Shown here in pieces: positions 1 through 11,805 of a stretch of DNA of 64,000 bases (its first letter is position 1; each line of letters begins with the position of its first letter). A model generated the notes under the pieces. It had not been told where the DNA came from and made no database searches. It saw only the letters and a list, made by a program, of their open reading frames with translations. This DNA comes from Aphidius gifuensis (lineage: Eukaryota; Arthropoda; Insecta; Hymenoptera; Braconidae): contig NC_057788.1 in the NCBI RefSeq assembly GCF_014905175.1, forward strand, positions 18,942,154 through 19,006,153, given 5' to 3'. Both the position numbers and the translations under genes were made by a program.

Positions 1-539
1 TACACAAAGTAATCCAGATCAGTTGGAAACAACTCACCATTCAACTCAAAATAATCGTAAACGAAGTTCATCTACGTAAGTTAAAACATTTTATACAATG
101 TATAACCATTTAATTTAATGAGTACATAATTTTTTTATTCTTTATTATTAACAGAAGTATTATTGAATTATCAAAACCAAATAAAGATAATAACAGCAAA
201 CGAGCTAGATCAGTAGCAAGAAATATAAGAATTGATGAGTGTAAGAGAAAAAATAGTTACACTTGGCTTGATGTTGATGAATCTGATAAACCTTTTTGTA
301 AATTGTGTAAATCAATATTATCTGGCGGCACTCACCATATTGCTCGTCATGCATTGACCGAAAAACATAAAAACAATTTTAACATTTCAAAAAATGTTGT
401 AACAATTGACAAATCATTTCAAATGAATCCTCAAGCTATGATTGATATGGAAGTTAAACCTATTGAACTTAAAATAGTTATCAACATTAAAATATATAGT
501 TTGGTATTATGGAATATATTTTTTTTAAGGAGAATATAA
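1..539 (+). CDS. BED-like zinc-finger protein fragment, two exons
   Basis: An open frame starts at base 2, runs to 75, and continues after a GT-AG intron (76-154, donor GTAAGT, acceptor ACAG) at 155. The phase matches: AC at 74-75 plus A at 155 makes one Thr codon. Exon 2 carries a basic stretch (KRARS) and then CKLC (C-x2-C) followed by HHIARHALTEKH, which gives the His pair of a BED/C2H2-like DNA-binding finger. Such fingers are common at the N-terminus of hAT-type transposases and of domesticated proteins derived from them. After about residue 120 the frame becomes AT-rich and ends at 539 without a further domain, so the 3' end is either truncated or spliced onward through a donor I cannot pick. 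The 5' end lies outside the window. No transposase core is visible, so function is unassigned. Confidence 0.5.
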
Positions 540-1139
540 ATATATTAAACAAACATATAATTAATATAAAAAAAAAATAAAATATCTTTATAATAAATAT
601 GTATTTAATATAAAAATATATAAAATATATTTTGTATGAACCGTGTTTTTTAAAAAAAAAAAAATAATAATTTTATTACTTGACGGTATTATATGAAAAT
701 GTACTACATATTTGTTAATTGCAATAATAAATAAAAACACTGGTCTTTTGTATTGTATTATCATGTTTAATTTTTTTTAAATTATCTAAGGAAAAAATAG
801 AGGCCGGAAACAGAGCCATCTGTTTATGAAATTAAAAATGAAGTGGAGGTACTTTTTTTTCTAAAAGGTACGTTTCTCCCACTCCGCGAGGTACTTTTCC
901 AAAATCTCTTGTGGCAACCCTGCACAAAAGCTTCACAAGCGCTGCCAATGAAGGAAAAAACATTTAAATTGTAATCCCCTTTGAATACGAGTGCTGCACT
1001 ACTCTAAAAATCTAATGGAAGTTACACTATATTCTAGTAGTATTAACTCAACTGTAGTTGACGTGACTGACAAGGATAAGAATCCAACAGAGTCGTTTCT
1101 CTCTCGGCGACACATTTAACGCAAGAGTTCGCCTTCCAA
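540..1139. other. AT-rich intergenic stretch, no gene seen
   Basis: Low-complexity A/T runs up to about 780, then a more mixed segment (800-1139) containing the phrase GGTACGTTTCTCCCACTCC. I see no open frame with coding character, no repeat arms and no RNA fold I can support. Confidence 0.4.
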
Positions 1140-1385
1140 TGTCAGATATGGATATATATCAATCTATCAGATCGACGTAGATCAAATTAGATCTAACTGC
1201 TTTAGATATAATTATATCCGCAAAGTAGCGCGATCCACTCGTATATAACTAGATCTCATTAGATCTAATTAGATATACTTAGATCAAATTAGATCTACTT
1301 AGATCTGATTAGATATGCTTAGATCTAATTAGATACACTTAGATCTAATTAGATATACTGAGATCTAAGTAGATCTACGGAGATT
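1140..1385. repeat. AGATCT-rich short tandem repeat, block 1
   Basis: Diverged tandem repetition of units such as AGATCTAATTAGATATACTT, about 15-30 bp long and rich in the palindrome AGATCT. The same repeat resumes at about 1845-1938 and 3015-3172, so the SINE-like repeat and the solo LTR probably inserted into one original array. Confidence 0.75.
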
Positions 1386-1800
1386 CCAAAAATTTATTGA
1401 TTTAAAAAAAAAAAAATTTCAAATTGTTTATACAATTTTATTTTTTTATTTATATAATTAATGATCTATTGGACCAAAAGATTTTGACCACAAATTTTCA
1501 CCATCACCTGGACTTGAACGCGGTATCTTCTTGATAAAAGTCCACAGCCTTACTTACTCAACCATAGCAGCAATAATTAAAAACAACGAAAATTTGTTTC
1601 AATTGAATAGTTATCATGACAATCTGAGAATCAACCGACACTCGGCTGATGATCGGCAAATTATATAAGCATAAAATAATATTTAAAAATATAAACAATC
1701 AAACATAAATTTTATTTGTATTAGTTTTATAGATCCCGGAATGTATTTTCATGATTAAAAAAAAAATTTTTTTTTTCTTGAAATTTTCGTTACATGAAAA
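1385..1800 (-). repeat. SINE-like repeat with internal tRNA-like promoter
   Basis: On the minus strand, 1506-1571 reads like a tRNA-derived head: an A-box-like TATGGTTGAGTAAGTAAGG and a B-box-like GCGTTCAAGTCC about 45 bases further on. Both the head and its flanks are collinear with 33690-34035 on the plus strand (same head, the same ATTCCGGG phrase upstream, the same GGTCAAA phrase downstream, the same AT-rich tail). Two collinear copies of about 400 bp with an internal pol III-type promoter fit a SINE. The tRNA-like part sits mid-element rather than at an end, so the true 5' boundary is unclear. Confidence 0.55.
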
Positions 1801-1844
1801 AAAATGAATTTCCTATGAAATTCCGACATATATAAGTATATATA

Positions 1845-1938
1845 TCGAGATATAATTAGATCTTGCTGCATTTTCGATACGATTAGATCTGATTATATCT
1901 ACTTAGATCTAATTAGATCTCATTATATATGTTTATAT
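1845..1938. repeat. AGATCT-rich repeat, block 2
   Basis: Continuation of the AGATCT/ATTAGATC array between the SINE-like repeat and the solo LTR. It supplies the left ATAT of the LTR's target duplication. Confidence 0.65.
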
Positions 1939-3014
1939 TGTAACCGATTTTCTGACCTGCGCGGCGAGAACTATCGGCCAAGGTTAACAACGAGGATTTC
2001 TCACCATCCTCCTCAAAATCACCGGGAGGAGCCATGTTGGTTATCTCGGAAGCCAATAGCCGTAGGAGTAACGAGAACAAAATACGAAAACCTAACTCAG
2101 TCTTAGAAATGGTAGAGGGGCGCGGTCCACCTGATCGGACTATGAAATACGTAACCAAACCTGAGGGAACTATCGTGAACCGAGTATAGTGTGTTACATA
2201 CGCCTATGTTACATTGCGACTATATTATAGTAAAATACTGACGTCACAAGTATCATAAGTGTAGGAGCAAATATTCTACATGTGAAATAAGTATTTTGTA
2301 TAGGGAACCATACAGCGATCCATCCGTGACCAGGTCTTACACATACGTTGCCATTGCAATAATAATATATCTCAATAGCGAGAATATAATAATAATTATT
2401 ATTATAATAAGAGAACCATATAGCGTGATCATTAGTGTTAGTCCGTCATGGGAAATTCGGGCAGAGTTTCACCAGGACTTAACGTCTGATACCTAGAGAG
2501 CCTTTACGAGAGATCCAAACGATGTCGAGAGAACCAGTAGTGAACCGCAAGAGAGCCAGTCAAGAGAAGGTAGTGATCAGTTCGAGAGCCAGACAAGTCG
2601 TGTCGTTTCACTGCAAGCTCTTGACTTTCACTCACGCGCTTTTTCACCTATCGCCCCGGACATGTGCAGCACGCTTTCCTAGCCCACAACACGAATAGGT
2701 ATCCGATCCAGCCCGTAGCCTTCGGAGAGTTCGTTTTTTCGACGGATGGAAGGGAAAACTAGCACAGGTCGAGGTTTAACGTATCAAGTCTACTACGGGA
2801 CCTCGAATATATACGAAACATGTGCCACACTGACACCACTCGTTAGTAGACTTGACCCTCCACAGTGCTTATGCAGTGACCCTTAGAATTATTAACAATC
2901 AACTCCTATTAATTGTTAACAATTCAGTTTACAGCAAATAAATAATTAGAGCATACAAGCTCATTCTATTAATTATTTATTTCGAGAACCAGCGAAATAA
3001 TAAATTTCGTTACA
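1939..3014 (+). mobile_element. Solo LTR (1076 bp) of an LTR retrotransposon
   Basis: Begins TGTAAC and ends GTTACA, the TG...CA form of LTR ends, and is flanked by ATAT on both sides (1935-1938 and 3015-3018), a 4-bp target duplication. There is no coding sequence inside. An inverted, 5'-truncated copy lies at 34722-35812, so this is a multi-copy repeat. The left ~100 bp resembles (reverse-complemented) the ends of the repeats at 7183-7769 and 47441-47572. A single LTR without gag-pol is what LTR-LTR recombination leaves. The parent family (Gypsy or other) cannot be told from the LTR alone. Orientation is arbitrary. Confidence 0.7.
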
Positions 3015-3172
3015 ATATATAATTCGATCCCGCAGCTTTCTCGATATGATTAGATCTGATTATATCTACTTAGATCTAATAAGATCTAGTTAGATATCAT
3101 TAGATCTCAATAGATCTAATTATATATAGCAAGTATGATCTTGCTACTTTCGGATCTAATTATATCATCGAT
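3015..3172. repeat. AGATCT-rich repeat, block 3
   Basis: Right-hand remainder of the AGATCT array after the solo LTR insertion. Units are the same as at 1140-1385. Confidence 0.65.
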
Positions 3173-3800
3173 TTTTCCTGGGTGGTTATTTAACTGTTCA
3201 ATAACGGCTATTGAATCATTAAATAACCTGAAATGAACCGAACTAACAAATAACAATTAACAAACCAAGAAAAATGGTTGCAGCGTTCCGTCAAGGATGA
3301 AACACGAAACAAATGAAAAATGTTTAGAATATTTTTAAATGAAGATTTTAAGAATAATCAAGAATTGTGTTAGAATAACTTTTGTTTTCTGATCTTTCAA
3401 GTGAAACTTTTGAAATTGTACACGTTGTTCTCAATCATGAGAATCGTACGAGAACACCAAGGCTTCCAGCAACCTGGTTGAAGGAAGTGCTTAAAAGTCG
3501 AAAACTACTTCAACACAGTCGAACGATGTTGTAAAATATCGAACAAAGAGTGAATTTGGAGCTTTGTGTTCAAAATTTCTTGTTTAATGCAATTTTTCAT
3601 GACTGAAATTCTATAATAAAAAAATTAATTAAAAATCAACACACCTTACTAACATTTATAATGCAAAAAAAAGCACATTTGACAAAAATCATAATCAGAA
3701 CTTCAGTTAACTATATGTGCAATAGCTATTTAGTGTAATTTAAATGTATTTTTTAGGTTATGATATCTAATATTATCCGTACTCTTTCTTTTCTTATCGA
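3173..3800. other. Intergenic, nothing recognised
   Basis: AT-rich sequence with no convincing reading frame or repeat arm. Short frames here have no coding character. Confidence 0.35.
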
Positions 3801-3808
3801 GAAGCACG

Positions 3809-3880
3809 ATCATAGGGATATTTTTTTATGGCGGATTTTCTGGTGGATTTCCACCTCCACAAGATGTCTTTTCTTTTTTT
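3809..3880 (+). repeat. Truncated arm of the same MITE family
   Basis: The segment with AGGGATATT, GGCGGATTTTCTGGTGGATT and CCACCTCCAC repeats the left arm of the MITE at 3909-4276, in the same orientation. It is a partial older copy directly beside the full one. Confidence 0.5.
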
Positions 3881-3908
3881 TTGCCTCTTCTTTTTCTCTA
3901 TAGAAGTA

Positions 3909-4276
3909 TACATTGCTAGGGATATTATTTGACGACGGATTTGTCCAGCGGATTTCCACCCCCGCAACTTTTTATATATGTGTGCATAATGTGTGCGCCA
4001 CTCTTTATACCCACACATGCATAAAGGCGTGTGGCCACTATCATAGTTTTTCGAACAAGTTCTATGCCATAGTCCATTTATTACCAGAAACATCTAGATT
4101 ATTCCCAGTTATCACTGAAAAAGTCAGTTGTTTCTGGTAATAAATGGATTATGGCATAGACTGTTCAAAACCATGCTAGCCACACGCCTTAATGGCACAT
4201 ATATAAAAAGATGTGGAGGTAGAAATCTGCCGGAAAAATCCACCGTGGAAGAATATCTCTAATCCTTAGCAGTGTA
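3909..4276. mobile_element. Palindromic MITE flanked by TA (Tc1/mariner-like)
   Basis: A near-complete palindrome. The left end TACATTGCTAGGGAT pairs with the right end ATCCTTAGCAGTGTA. The inner arms pair AAGGCGTGTGGC with GCCACACGCCTT, and CCATTTATTACCAGAAACA with TGTTTCTGGTAATAAATGG, around a loop near 4105-4120. TA dinucleotides bound both ends, the duplication typical of the Tc1/mariner superfamily. No coding capacity. Confidence 0.75.
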
Positions 4277-6600
4277 TCGAAGGCATTACGTGTATTTCAG
4301 CAGCCCAATTCACAAAGCATTAGGCGGCTTATATCTATTACTAAACGCACCGTGCGTCAGCGCAAAAAACCAATTTTCGTCCGAGAAATAGACAGAAAAT
4401 AATATCGTATAACGCCAAGACATTTTCTACAATACCAACTTATATTATACTTTTTATTTATCGGCAGATCTGGCTGGCTGATATCAGCGCCACCATAATT
4501 ATTGTAACTCAAAATAATAAAAATATTAATTTATGATAAAGTCAACACACAGCTGTCTAAAATTTGTTGTCTTGTTTTTATATATAAATTATTTGATTTA
4601 AATTAATTGACACAATATAAATATTGATTAAATTCAATTGGATGATTCAGTGTTTTTTAAACAATGACCCGAAAATTTTATATTGTTTTTAAGAATAATA
4701 CTATAGTTAAAAATCCCTTGGACTTAATACCCTAACCTTAAAATCTTGAGTTTCGTTTTTAATTTGTTGATATTTTCAATAATTAATACTTTAATAGTTG
4801 ATACTTTAATAATAAAAATAATTAGAAAAAAATGTGTCAAGTAGTCATACATTGAAAGTTCTACAATTGATTATTCTTTTTTGTTGTGTAGTGAAAAAGT
4901 CCAAGAAAAATTTCCTAACGCTGCTTTTTTTTTTTTATTTATTCATTTTAATCTTAATATTTCTGTTATTTTACTAAGTTGTAGGTTTTATTTTAGATAA
5001 TAATAACCTGTAGTTATATCTGTGATATTTATTGTAAACTCCACGATACCAAGGATCTGTAATATAAAAACATGTCAGTGCAGAGAAAAGTGTTTTCCAT
5101 TATTTTCAATTCCTGTTGGTGATCAACTGCGGTAAGTAAAATCAAAACTTTTTAAAAATATTCATACAATTTTGTTTATCAATTACTGCAACATAATTTA
5201 AATTAATTTGGTGATTAATAAAAATAATGCATGCAAGTTTCGCTTGAGGAAGGATGTAACTGACGAAACAATTTTTCTGTTTATAAAATTCAACAGCCAA
5301 ACTTGCCAACAGTATTTTAATTATTAAAAATAAATTACAAGTTAGCTTATTATTGAATGACTTAAAAAATTTAAAATATTAACAAAAATATAGTGTGGAT
5401 TTAGTCTCATTTATAAATTAAACTTTAAACAATATTTTTTCAATAATTATTTAATGCCTTTTTTTTAAATTTTTTCAGTGAAAATTCTATTACTCCAGTT
5501 GAAATTATTGCTCGGCGATTGAATTTTAAATGTATGAATGGTTTATCAAAATGGTGGATTTTTTATTTATATTTTAACAGTTAAGTTAATACAAAAGGTT
5601 TTTTTTTTTTTTTAATAAAAGTGTATCATAAGTTTATAAATATTTTTCCATAAAAAAAATTTACAAAATCGAAATTTTTTATACAGAAAGAAAGTATTTT
5701 TTGATGTTTAAAAAAAAAAAAAATTTCAACAAGCCACAATGTCAATGTAATTATTTATAAATCAGAGTAATTGGAAAGCAAAAAAAACAAAAAAAAATTC
5801 AACAACAAAACAAAACGTATGTTAAGTTTTGTTGTTATTTGTTTTATTACGAAGAAAAAATTCTAGATGGATTTTAAAGTGTGATAGTAAATTTAAAGTC
5901 GTAGATATAATGTTAGTGTGACCAACTATTTTCTCAATATAGAATCAAGTTAATCACCCCAGTTAACCTCCTGTCAGTTTCACCCTTTTTACCTCAACAA
6001 CTGAGGTGTCTTTAATTCACTCGTCACCGATCTATTCAACAACACCAAGTACTTACTAAACGTTTTTTTTTTTTTTCATTCATCACAAGCAGCTTAATTT
6101 CAACACATTTGTCACAATAGGTTTTTTTAGCACTATAAATCATCCCTATAAATTTATATATATATATATTCTTGAAAACTTCTAAGATATTTTAATATAC
6201 TTAATAATAAAATATTTTAAATTAACAATAAAAATTTTTTTTTAAATTAATTTGATATATATTTTTTGATTGTCAGGTTTATTTTTTATTTATGTAGTCG
6301 ATCGATAGTTGAATGAGTGAGACAAAATAGTAAATAGATAAAAAAAATTTAGAGATTAATAACGATGATGCTTTTGAACAATATAAATTCAAATAACAGC
6401 GAGGGTGTTTAAAATCAGATTATTATAATAAAAAAACAGAATAAGAATGCCATATTTCTATTGCTTATAAAAAATAAAATCAAATCGATAACAATGGGAA
6501 TATAGTTTTGAAAAAATTAACAGAATTGATTGATGAAAAAAAAACAAAGATAAAAAAATTTTGTAGAAAGAAATTAAAGGATTTTTATTTAAAACGAGTC
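4277..6600. other. Long AT-rich stretch without an assignable gene
   Basis: Mostly AT-rich, homopolymer-laden DNA. Two weak gene-like hints: GCGGTAAGTAAA near 5128, a good donor-like site after mixed-composition sequence, and a 35-codon open stretch at 5477-5584 preceded by a pyrimidine tract and CAG. These could be exons of a host gene or of an old repeat, and I cannot support a product. The short palindrome GTTCGGCTTCGCCGAAC lies at about 6609-6625. Confidence 0.3.
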
Positions 6601-6679
6601 GGCCGTGTTCGGCTTCGCCGAACTTGGTTGTATATCTATTTTTGATTCTTCAAAAAATTAAAAACAAAAGAAATAGGTA

Positions 6680-6990
6680 TGTAGAAGAAATTCAATTTCT
6701 ACATTCTGATAAACCGGACAACATTAGGAACCAATGCATTTTTTTATTTCTTTTCTCACGATAAAATATATTGTTTGATCAAAAAAAACCCAGGAGATGA
6801 TGAAAAAATTCAATATCTACATCCTGGTGAACCGAAAACCAACATTACAAACTAAAGCAATATTTTTAATCTCTTCTTTTTGAAAAAATATATTTAATAA
6901 TAAGAAAAACCCTGAAGATAATTGGAAAAATCATTTTGACCTCCTGGTGATCGTAAAAGGTAACCTGGGTGATTTTTTTGTGGACTTAAA
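6680..6990. repeat. Three diverged tandem copies of a ~120-bp unit
   Basis: The phrase AAATTCAATTTCTACATTCT recurs with changes at about 6688, 6806 and 6927, each followed by a CTGRTRAACCG-like motif and an AT-rich tail. The spacing is about 119-121 bp. Confidence 0.5.
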
Positions 6991-7182
6991 CCCTCCTGAG
7001 CTCAAACTGAATATTTATGTTAAATTTCATGTGAATCAGACCAATAGTGTGCGTAAAACTGCGTTTCCAAGGATCCGGCCATGTCTTTTTATTGTATAGA
7101 TTAACTTTACAAAATTATTATGATTTTTTTTGTGTTGTTTAGTTTAATAGTTTATTACAAATAAACTTGACAAATACGAATA

Positions 7183-7769
7183 ATGTGATAATATATTCCG
7201 ATGTCACTCGCTTTCTCGCTCTAGTGTGGTTACTTACTGTCAGAGTAACCTATAATCGAGTAGTTACATGCACAGAGTGGTCCGGCGTAAGACCAGCGTG
7301 ACTGCGGATGGACTTTATGTTCGACTACTTGGTGCATTAGAGTGAGTAGGCAATAGGAGGATATTTGGTAAAGCCTGTGAGGTACGAATATCCTCGTTCT
7401 CGTATTGACTTAGGTTGTGCGAGTGAGTTAAACCAAAGTTAATAATCACGGTAATAACTGCCGCCGCGGGGTGAGGTAATTACGCTCCCGGCCAATACTA
7501 AAAATCATATACATTTTAGTAATGGTGCACGAGTGACGTTTTGGAACCAATATGGTGGACCGCGCCCCTCTACCATTTCTTGCTGAACTAGTCGCTACCG
7601 AAATGGCCGTCGGCGGCCATTGCTCCTGAAACTACCCCACGGTCTGTTGGTTGCCGTTATACACCAGCTGGCTCCCTCCTGGCGGTAAAAGAGGAGGATG
7701 GTGAAAAATCCTCGTTGATCCCATAGTAACTGATGCTTCTACTTTATCGGTAGTAAAATCAGTTACAAT
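7183..7769 (-). mobile_element. Diverged LTR-like element, second subfamily
   Basis: Shares blocks with the solo LTR at 1939-3014 (reverse orientation): GGTGGACCGCGCCCCTCTAC, the GAGGAGGATGGTGAAAAATC stretch, and the end ATCAGTTACA. Its last ~130 bp also match 47441-47572. The left boundary is estimated from a TGTGATAA start and is uncertain. No gag-pol sequence. The 68-residue minus-strand frame over its end is not coding. Confidence 0.55.
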
Positions 7770-7837
7770 GTAAACTCTTATTTCTAATTTTTTTCTATTG
7801 ATTTTTCGATTTTTTTTGTGTTGTTTTTTTTTAATCA

Positions 7838-8033
7838 AAATTCCGGAAAAAATCCTGAGATATTATAGAAATAGTCTGAAGATTACTCCGTAAATATCTC
7901 CGGAAGTCTCAATTACGTAGAAAATCCGGAGAAATCCGGAGTAAGTTTGGAGAAATCCGGAAAAATCCGGAGAAATCCGGAAAAATCATGAGAAATCCGG
8001 AGAAAATCCGGAGAGATTATTTCTACCAGGGAT
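7838..8033. repeat. TCCGGA-rich short tandem repeat
   Basis: Units like AGAAATCCGGAAAAATCCGG repeat with drift. The right edge ATTTCTACCAGGG equals the terminus of the hAT-like MITEs at 40886-41203 and 44177-44482, so this may be the right part of a related non-autonomous element whose left end is lost. Confidence 0.5.
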
Positions 8034-8258
8034 ATATTCATGTAATTTTGAAACAAATATTTTTAAAAAAGTTTTTTTTTTTATACTTTTGTTTTTAATA
8101 TTATTTTGTTGAAACTTTATCGTGAAGAAAGAATTTTCAATTGAAAATTCTTAGTTCATCAAATTCGGAGTGAAAATTATTTATTCACTTTGGATTTTGG
8201 AGTATAATCTATTTTTTTAAATAGATAATAATAATAACTCAAATATAATAATATATCT

Positions 8259-8375
8259 TTTAAAAAGCAAATTAATTTTCCAATTTATATGAATCCTTAT
8301 TATTTTACAATTTTAATTATTAAATATTTAATTTTTAAATTGAAAAATTAATTTGCTGTTTAAAAAATATATTCT
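8259..8375. repeat. AT-rich hairpin repeat, copy 1
   Basis: The arms GCAAATTAATTTTCCAATTT and AAATTGAAAAATTAATTTGC are complementary, around a centre containing TTTAATTATTAAATATTTAA. Close copies lie at 45287-45420 and 45538-45680. A small MITE-like palindrome, next to the DIRS left end. Confidence 0.6.
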
Positions 8376-8377
8376 TA

Positions 8378-8428
8378 TACGTCTCGTTCTCGATGATAGT
8401 ATAACATGTAGTAGTATCGATAAGCTAG
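8378..8428. repeat. DIRS left inverted terminal repeat
   Basis: CGTCTCGTTCTCGATGATAG followed by TATAACATGTAGTAGTATCG and ATAAGCTA. Its reverse complement, with CGTTCGAAGATG in place of CGTTCTCGATG, forms 12007-12057. Confidence 0.8.
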
Positions 8429-8627
8429 AGAATACCACAACCTTTAGAGTGTTTTTTTTTTTTTTACCTACGTGTAGGTGTCGCCCTAATTGGGCCTACC
8501 GCCATTACGTGTACTTGTTATTCATAACGTTTCGTTGTGCCTGAGGATTCAGACGCCAATAGAGTAAAAAAAAAAAAAAAAAAAACATTTATTGTTAATA
8601 AATAAAAATTTAACATTAATAACAACA

Positions 8628-8794
8628 ATGTCAGGACACAGTTCCAAAAAACGGTCACGCTCTCGTTCACAACATCGTGAAAAAAGCAGTGACAGAAAAA
8701 TGAGGAAGGTGCAGGAACAATTGGATAGGCTCATGAAAATGACAAAGGCATTAATCCATAATCAGCAAACACCTCAAAAAGAATATAGCAAATG
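8628..8794 (+). pseudogene. DIRS ORF1 (gag-like) N-terminal remnant
   Basis: From the ATG at 8628 the frame reads MSGHSSKKRSRSRSQHREKS and then a lysine/glutamine-rich, probably helical segment with heptad-like leucines, ending at 8794. Basic Ser/Arg-rich starts are usual for DIRS and other retroelement ORF1 proteins. The rest of ORF1 is missing. 8796-9058 holds poly-A, a (TC)n tract near 8922-8941 and CAATAAGTC-type short repeats before RT resumes. Confidence 0.5.
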
Positions 8795-9058
8795 AGAGAA
8801 AACTGACGACAACAAAAAAGCAGGTAAAAAAAAAAAAAAACGCTCTTGATTTCCACACGAATGATAGAGGTGATCAACCTCCACACGAGGTTGATCGGGA
8901 CATCCCGATATTAAAATATCTCTCTCTCTCTCTCTCTCTCTATTCTTTTTCTCAAAAAATGACAATAAGTCAAACAGGAAAACAAGTCCAACCAGACAAT
9001 AAGTCTAACCGACAATAAGTCACAAATATGCATTTAAACATTCCTTTTTTCTTCCTAG

Positions 9059-10793
9059 ATGAAGCAAGGAAAAGCATTGAAAAACCGAGAGAAATATCAG
9101 AGACAGAAAAGTCTTCTGATGAAACAAGTCATCAGGAACCAGCAGATGTTGAAAGAGTGCAAAAGGGAGGAAAATGAATACATTTCATCATACTTCCTGG
9201 TACCAAAACCAGATGGATCAAATAGATTCATTTTTAATTTAAAAAAATTAAACATATATGTGGAATTAACACATTTTAAAATGGAAGACATACGTTCTGT
9301 TAAAAACCTTATAACAAAAAATACATATATGAGCACAATAGATTTAAAGGATGCTTATTACCTTGTAACAGTTGATAAAAGTCACAGAAAATATTTAAAA
9401 CTAAAATTTTATAGACAATCGTATCAGTTCACGTGCCTTCCTTTTGGTTTATCATCAAGCCCATATCCTTTTACCAAAATCATAAAGCCATTAGTCAGTA
9501 GACTAAGAGCTTTGGAAATAATGTCAGTAATTTACCTTAATGATCTGTTGATCTTAGGTAATAGTTTTAAAAAATGTACACATAATGTCAATCAAATTAA
9601 GAGTTTATTAGAACATCTTGGACTTTTCATAAATTACAAAAAAAGCAATTTAACACCAAACCAAAAGTGCCAATACTTGGGATTTATACTAAACTCAAAA
9701 AATTTAACAGTAGAACTAACACAAAAGAAAAAAGACAATATTAAGTATTTAGTTAGTAAATTTAAAGAAGACAACTGGTACAAGATTCTTGATGTAGCTC
9801 AACTGCTAGGAGTTCTAACTTCTTACAGTCCAGCAGTAGCTTACAGCTTAGTTTACTGCAAGAGACTTGAAAGAGAAAAATTCCTGGCGTTGATTTTTGA
9901 TAATAATAATTATGATGGGAAAATGATTATAAAAAAATATATTATTGAAGATCTTATATAGTGAAAAAATAATGCCTTAATTGGCATAAACCCCTTCAAG
10001 ACCCAGAGATACATACTTGAAATATTTTCAGATGCTTCTTTATCAGACTGGGAAGCTCATTGCCAAGGTCTCAGCTCACATGCGTTTTGGGACAAAAAAG
10101 AAAAAAAACTTCATATTAATTATCTTGAACTTCTTGCAGCACATTTTGCCTTAAAATGTTATGCTGAGAAATATTACAATTGTGAAATTCTCTTGAGAAT
10201 AGATAACACAACTGCTATTGCATACATTAATAAAACTGGAGGAGTTAAATTTCGTAACCTCAGTGAATTAGCAAGGAAAATATGGCAGTGGTGTGAAGAA
10301 ATAAAAATATGGATTGTAGCATCATACATAGCCTCAAAAGAAAACATAGAGGCTGATGTAGCATCAAGAAATACAAACATTGATACTGAATGGGAACTAT
10401 CACCTAAGCTTTTCAAAATAATTCTTGGAAAGTTTGGTCCTTTTTTAATTGATCTATTTGCCTCTAGACTGAATAAAAAATGCAAAAAATTTTGTTCAAG
10501 GTTCCCAGACTCAGATGCAACAATCATAGATGCATTCACAATACCCTGGGAAAAAGAAAAGTTCTATGCATTTCCACCTTTTGCACTCGTCTTACGTTGC
10601 TTACGAAAAATAGTTCTAGACAAAGCTGAAGGTGTGGTAGTTGTTCCTTTATGGACAACTTAACCCTGGTATCCTCTTTTTACATCTCTTCTCCAAGATT
10701 CAATTATATTACATCTAAATAAAAATATGCTGGTTTCTCCTTGCAGAAAAATACTCATCCATTGTCATCAAGCCTTTCTCTGGTGGTCGGCAA
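9059..10793 (+). pseudogene. DIRS reverse transcriptase / RNase H, broken
   Basis: One reading frame is interrupted only by stops. 9059-9961 is a reverse transcriptase: VPKPDGSNRFIFNLKKLN near residue 50, STIDLKDAYY, and LPFGLSSSP. The catalytic box reads YLND at 9533-9544, where the family has YLDD, so the first catalytic Asp is lost. Two adjacent stops (TAG TGA, 9959-9964) sit where relatives have two Trp. The same frame then continues as RNase H (IFSDASLSDWEAH; LRIDNTTAIAYINK near 10196; SKENIEADVASR) and the DIRS-type tail ending PLWTT before a TAA at 10661. The frame stays open past that stop to a TAA at 10791, overlapping the recombinase frame. The N-terminus is truncated. Confidence 0.85.
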
Positions 10794-11753
10794 ATTATTA
10801 AGTCAGCATTTATAAACAAAGGCCTAGATGAGAATGCAGCAGAAGTGATGACAAATTCATTAAAAGACTCAACAATTAAACAATATCAAGTATCATTAAA
10901 AGAATGGTGAAATTATTCACATGAAAAACAAATTCATCTATTCAATGCATCAACAGAGAATATTATTGGTTTTTCAACTGAAAGATTTGAAGAAGGAGCA
11001 AAATATAACACATTAAATTCTGCCAGAGCTGCCATATCCATTATATCATCTCGCGATGTATCACAAGATGGACTTTTATCTCGTTTTCTTAGAGAAGTAT
11101 ATAAACAAAAACCAACAAGATCCAAATACTCTAACACTTGGGATGTTTCAGTTGTTTTAAATTATTTAAAAACACAACATCCACTTGATTCACTTAACCT
11201 CAAAGAGACAGGTAAAAAACTTGCCACATTGTTGATGTTAACAACAGCTCAAAGATTCCAAACTTTATTATTGATAAACACTGGTAACATCGAATTATAA
11301 TCATCAAAAATAATAATAAAAATACCAGATCAGATAAAGACATCAAGACCGGGTACATTCCAACCAGAGTTGATCTTGGAAGTTTTCAATGAAGATCCAA
11401 AGGTTTGTGAAGTATCATTTACACAAGAATACTTAAAATACACGAAAGAACACAGAAAAGAAAACAACAAAAAACTGTTCTTATCATCAACAAAACGATA
11501 TGGTGCTGCCAGTGCCCAAACTCTGAGCCAGTGGATAAAAGATACACTTCGAGAAGCAGGTGTTGATAATCAATTTATAGCATATAGCACAAAACATGCT
11601 GCAGTATCAACAGCATATCAAAAAGGTGTCAACATGGAGACAATACGACGTACAGCTGTATGGTCAACACAATCAAAGATGTTTGCAAAATTTTACAATA
11701 AACCAATTGTATCATGTGCGGATTCATTTAACTGTTCTATATTGAAACAATAA
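10743..11753 (+). pseudogene. DIRS tyrosine recombinase, broken
   Basis: A frame shifted relative to RT/RNase H begins within it at about 10743 (IVIKPFSGGRQIIKSAF) and runs to 11753 with stops at 10908 (TGA after KEW) and 11298 (TAA). Family features seen: TTAQRFQTLLLI with the first catalytic Arg; AYSTKHAAVSTA where H-x-x-R is expected but Tyr and Lys stand; and MFAKFYNKP with the likely nucleophilic Tyr. The loss of the HxxR pair and two stops make it inactive. Overlap of the recombinase with the end of RNase H is normal for DIRS elements. Confidence 0.8.
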
Positions 11754-11805
11754 AATAAATAAATACACATATGGTTTGTATCTAATATTTTAATTATGCA
11801 CATCT

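Noticed and set aside
10174..10539. 121-residue minus-strand frame
   Set aside because: Antisense shadow of the DIRS RNase H region.
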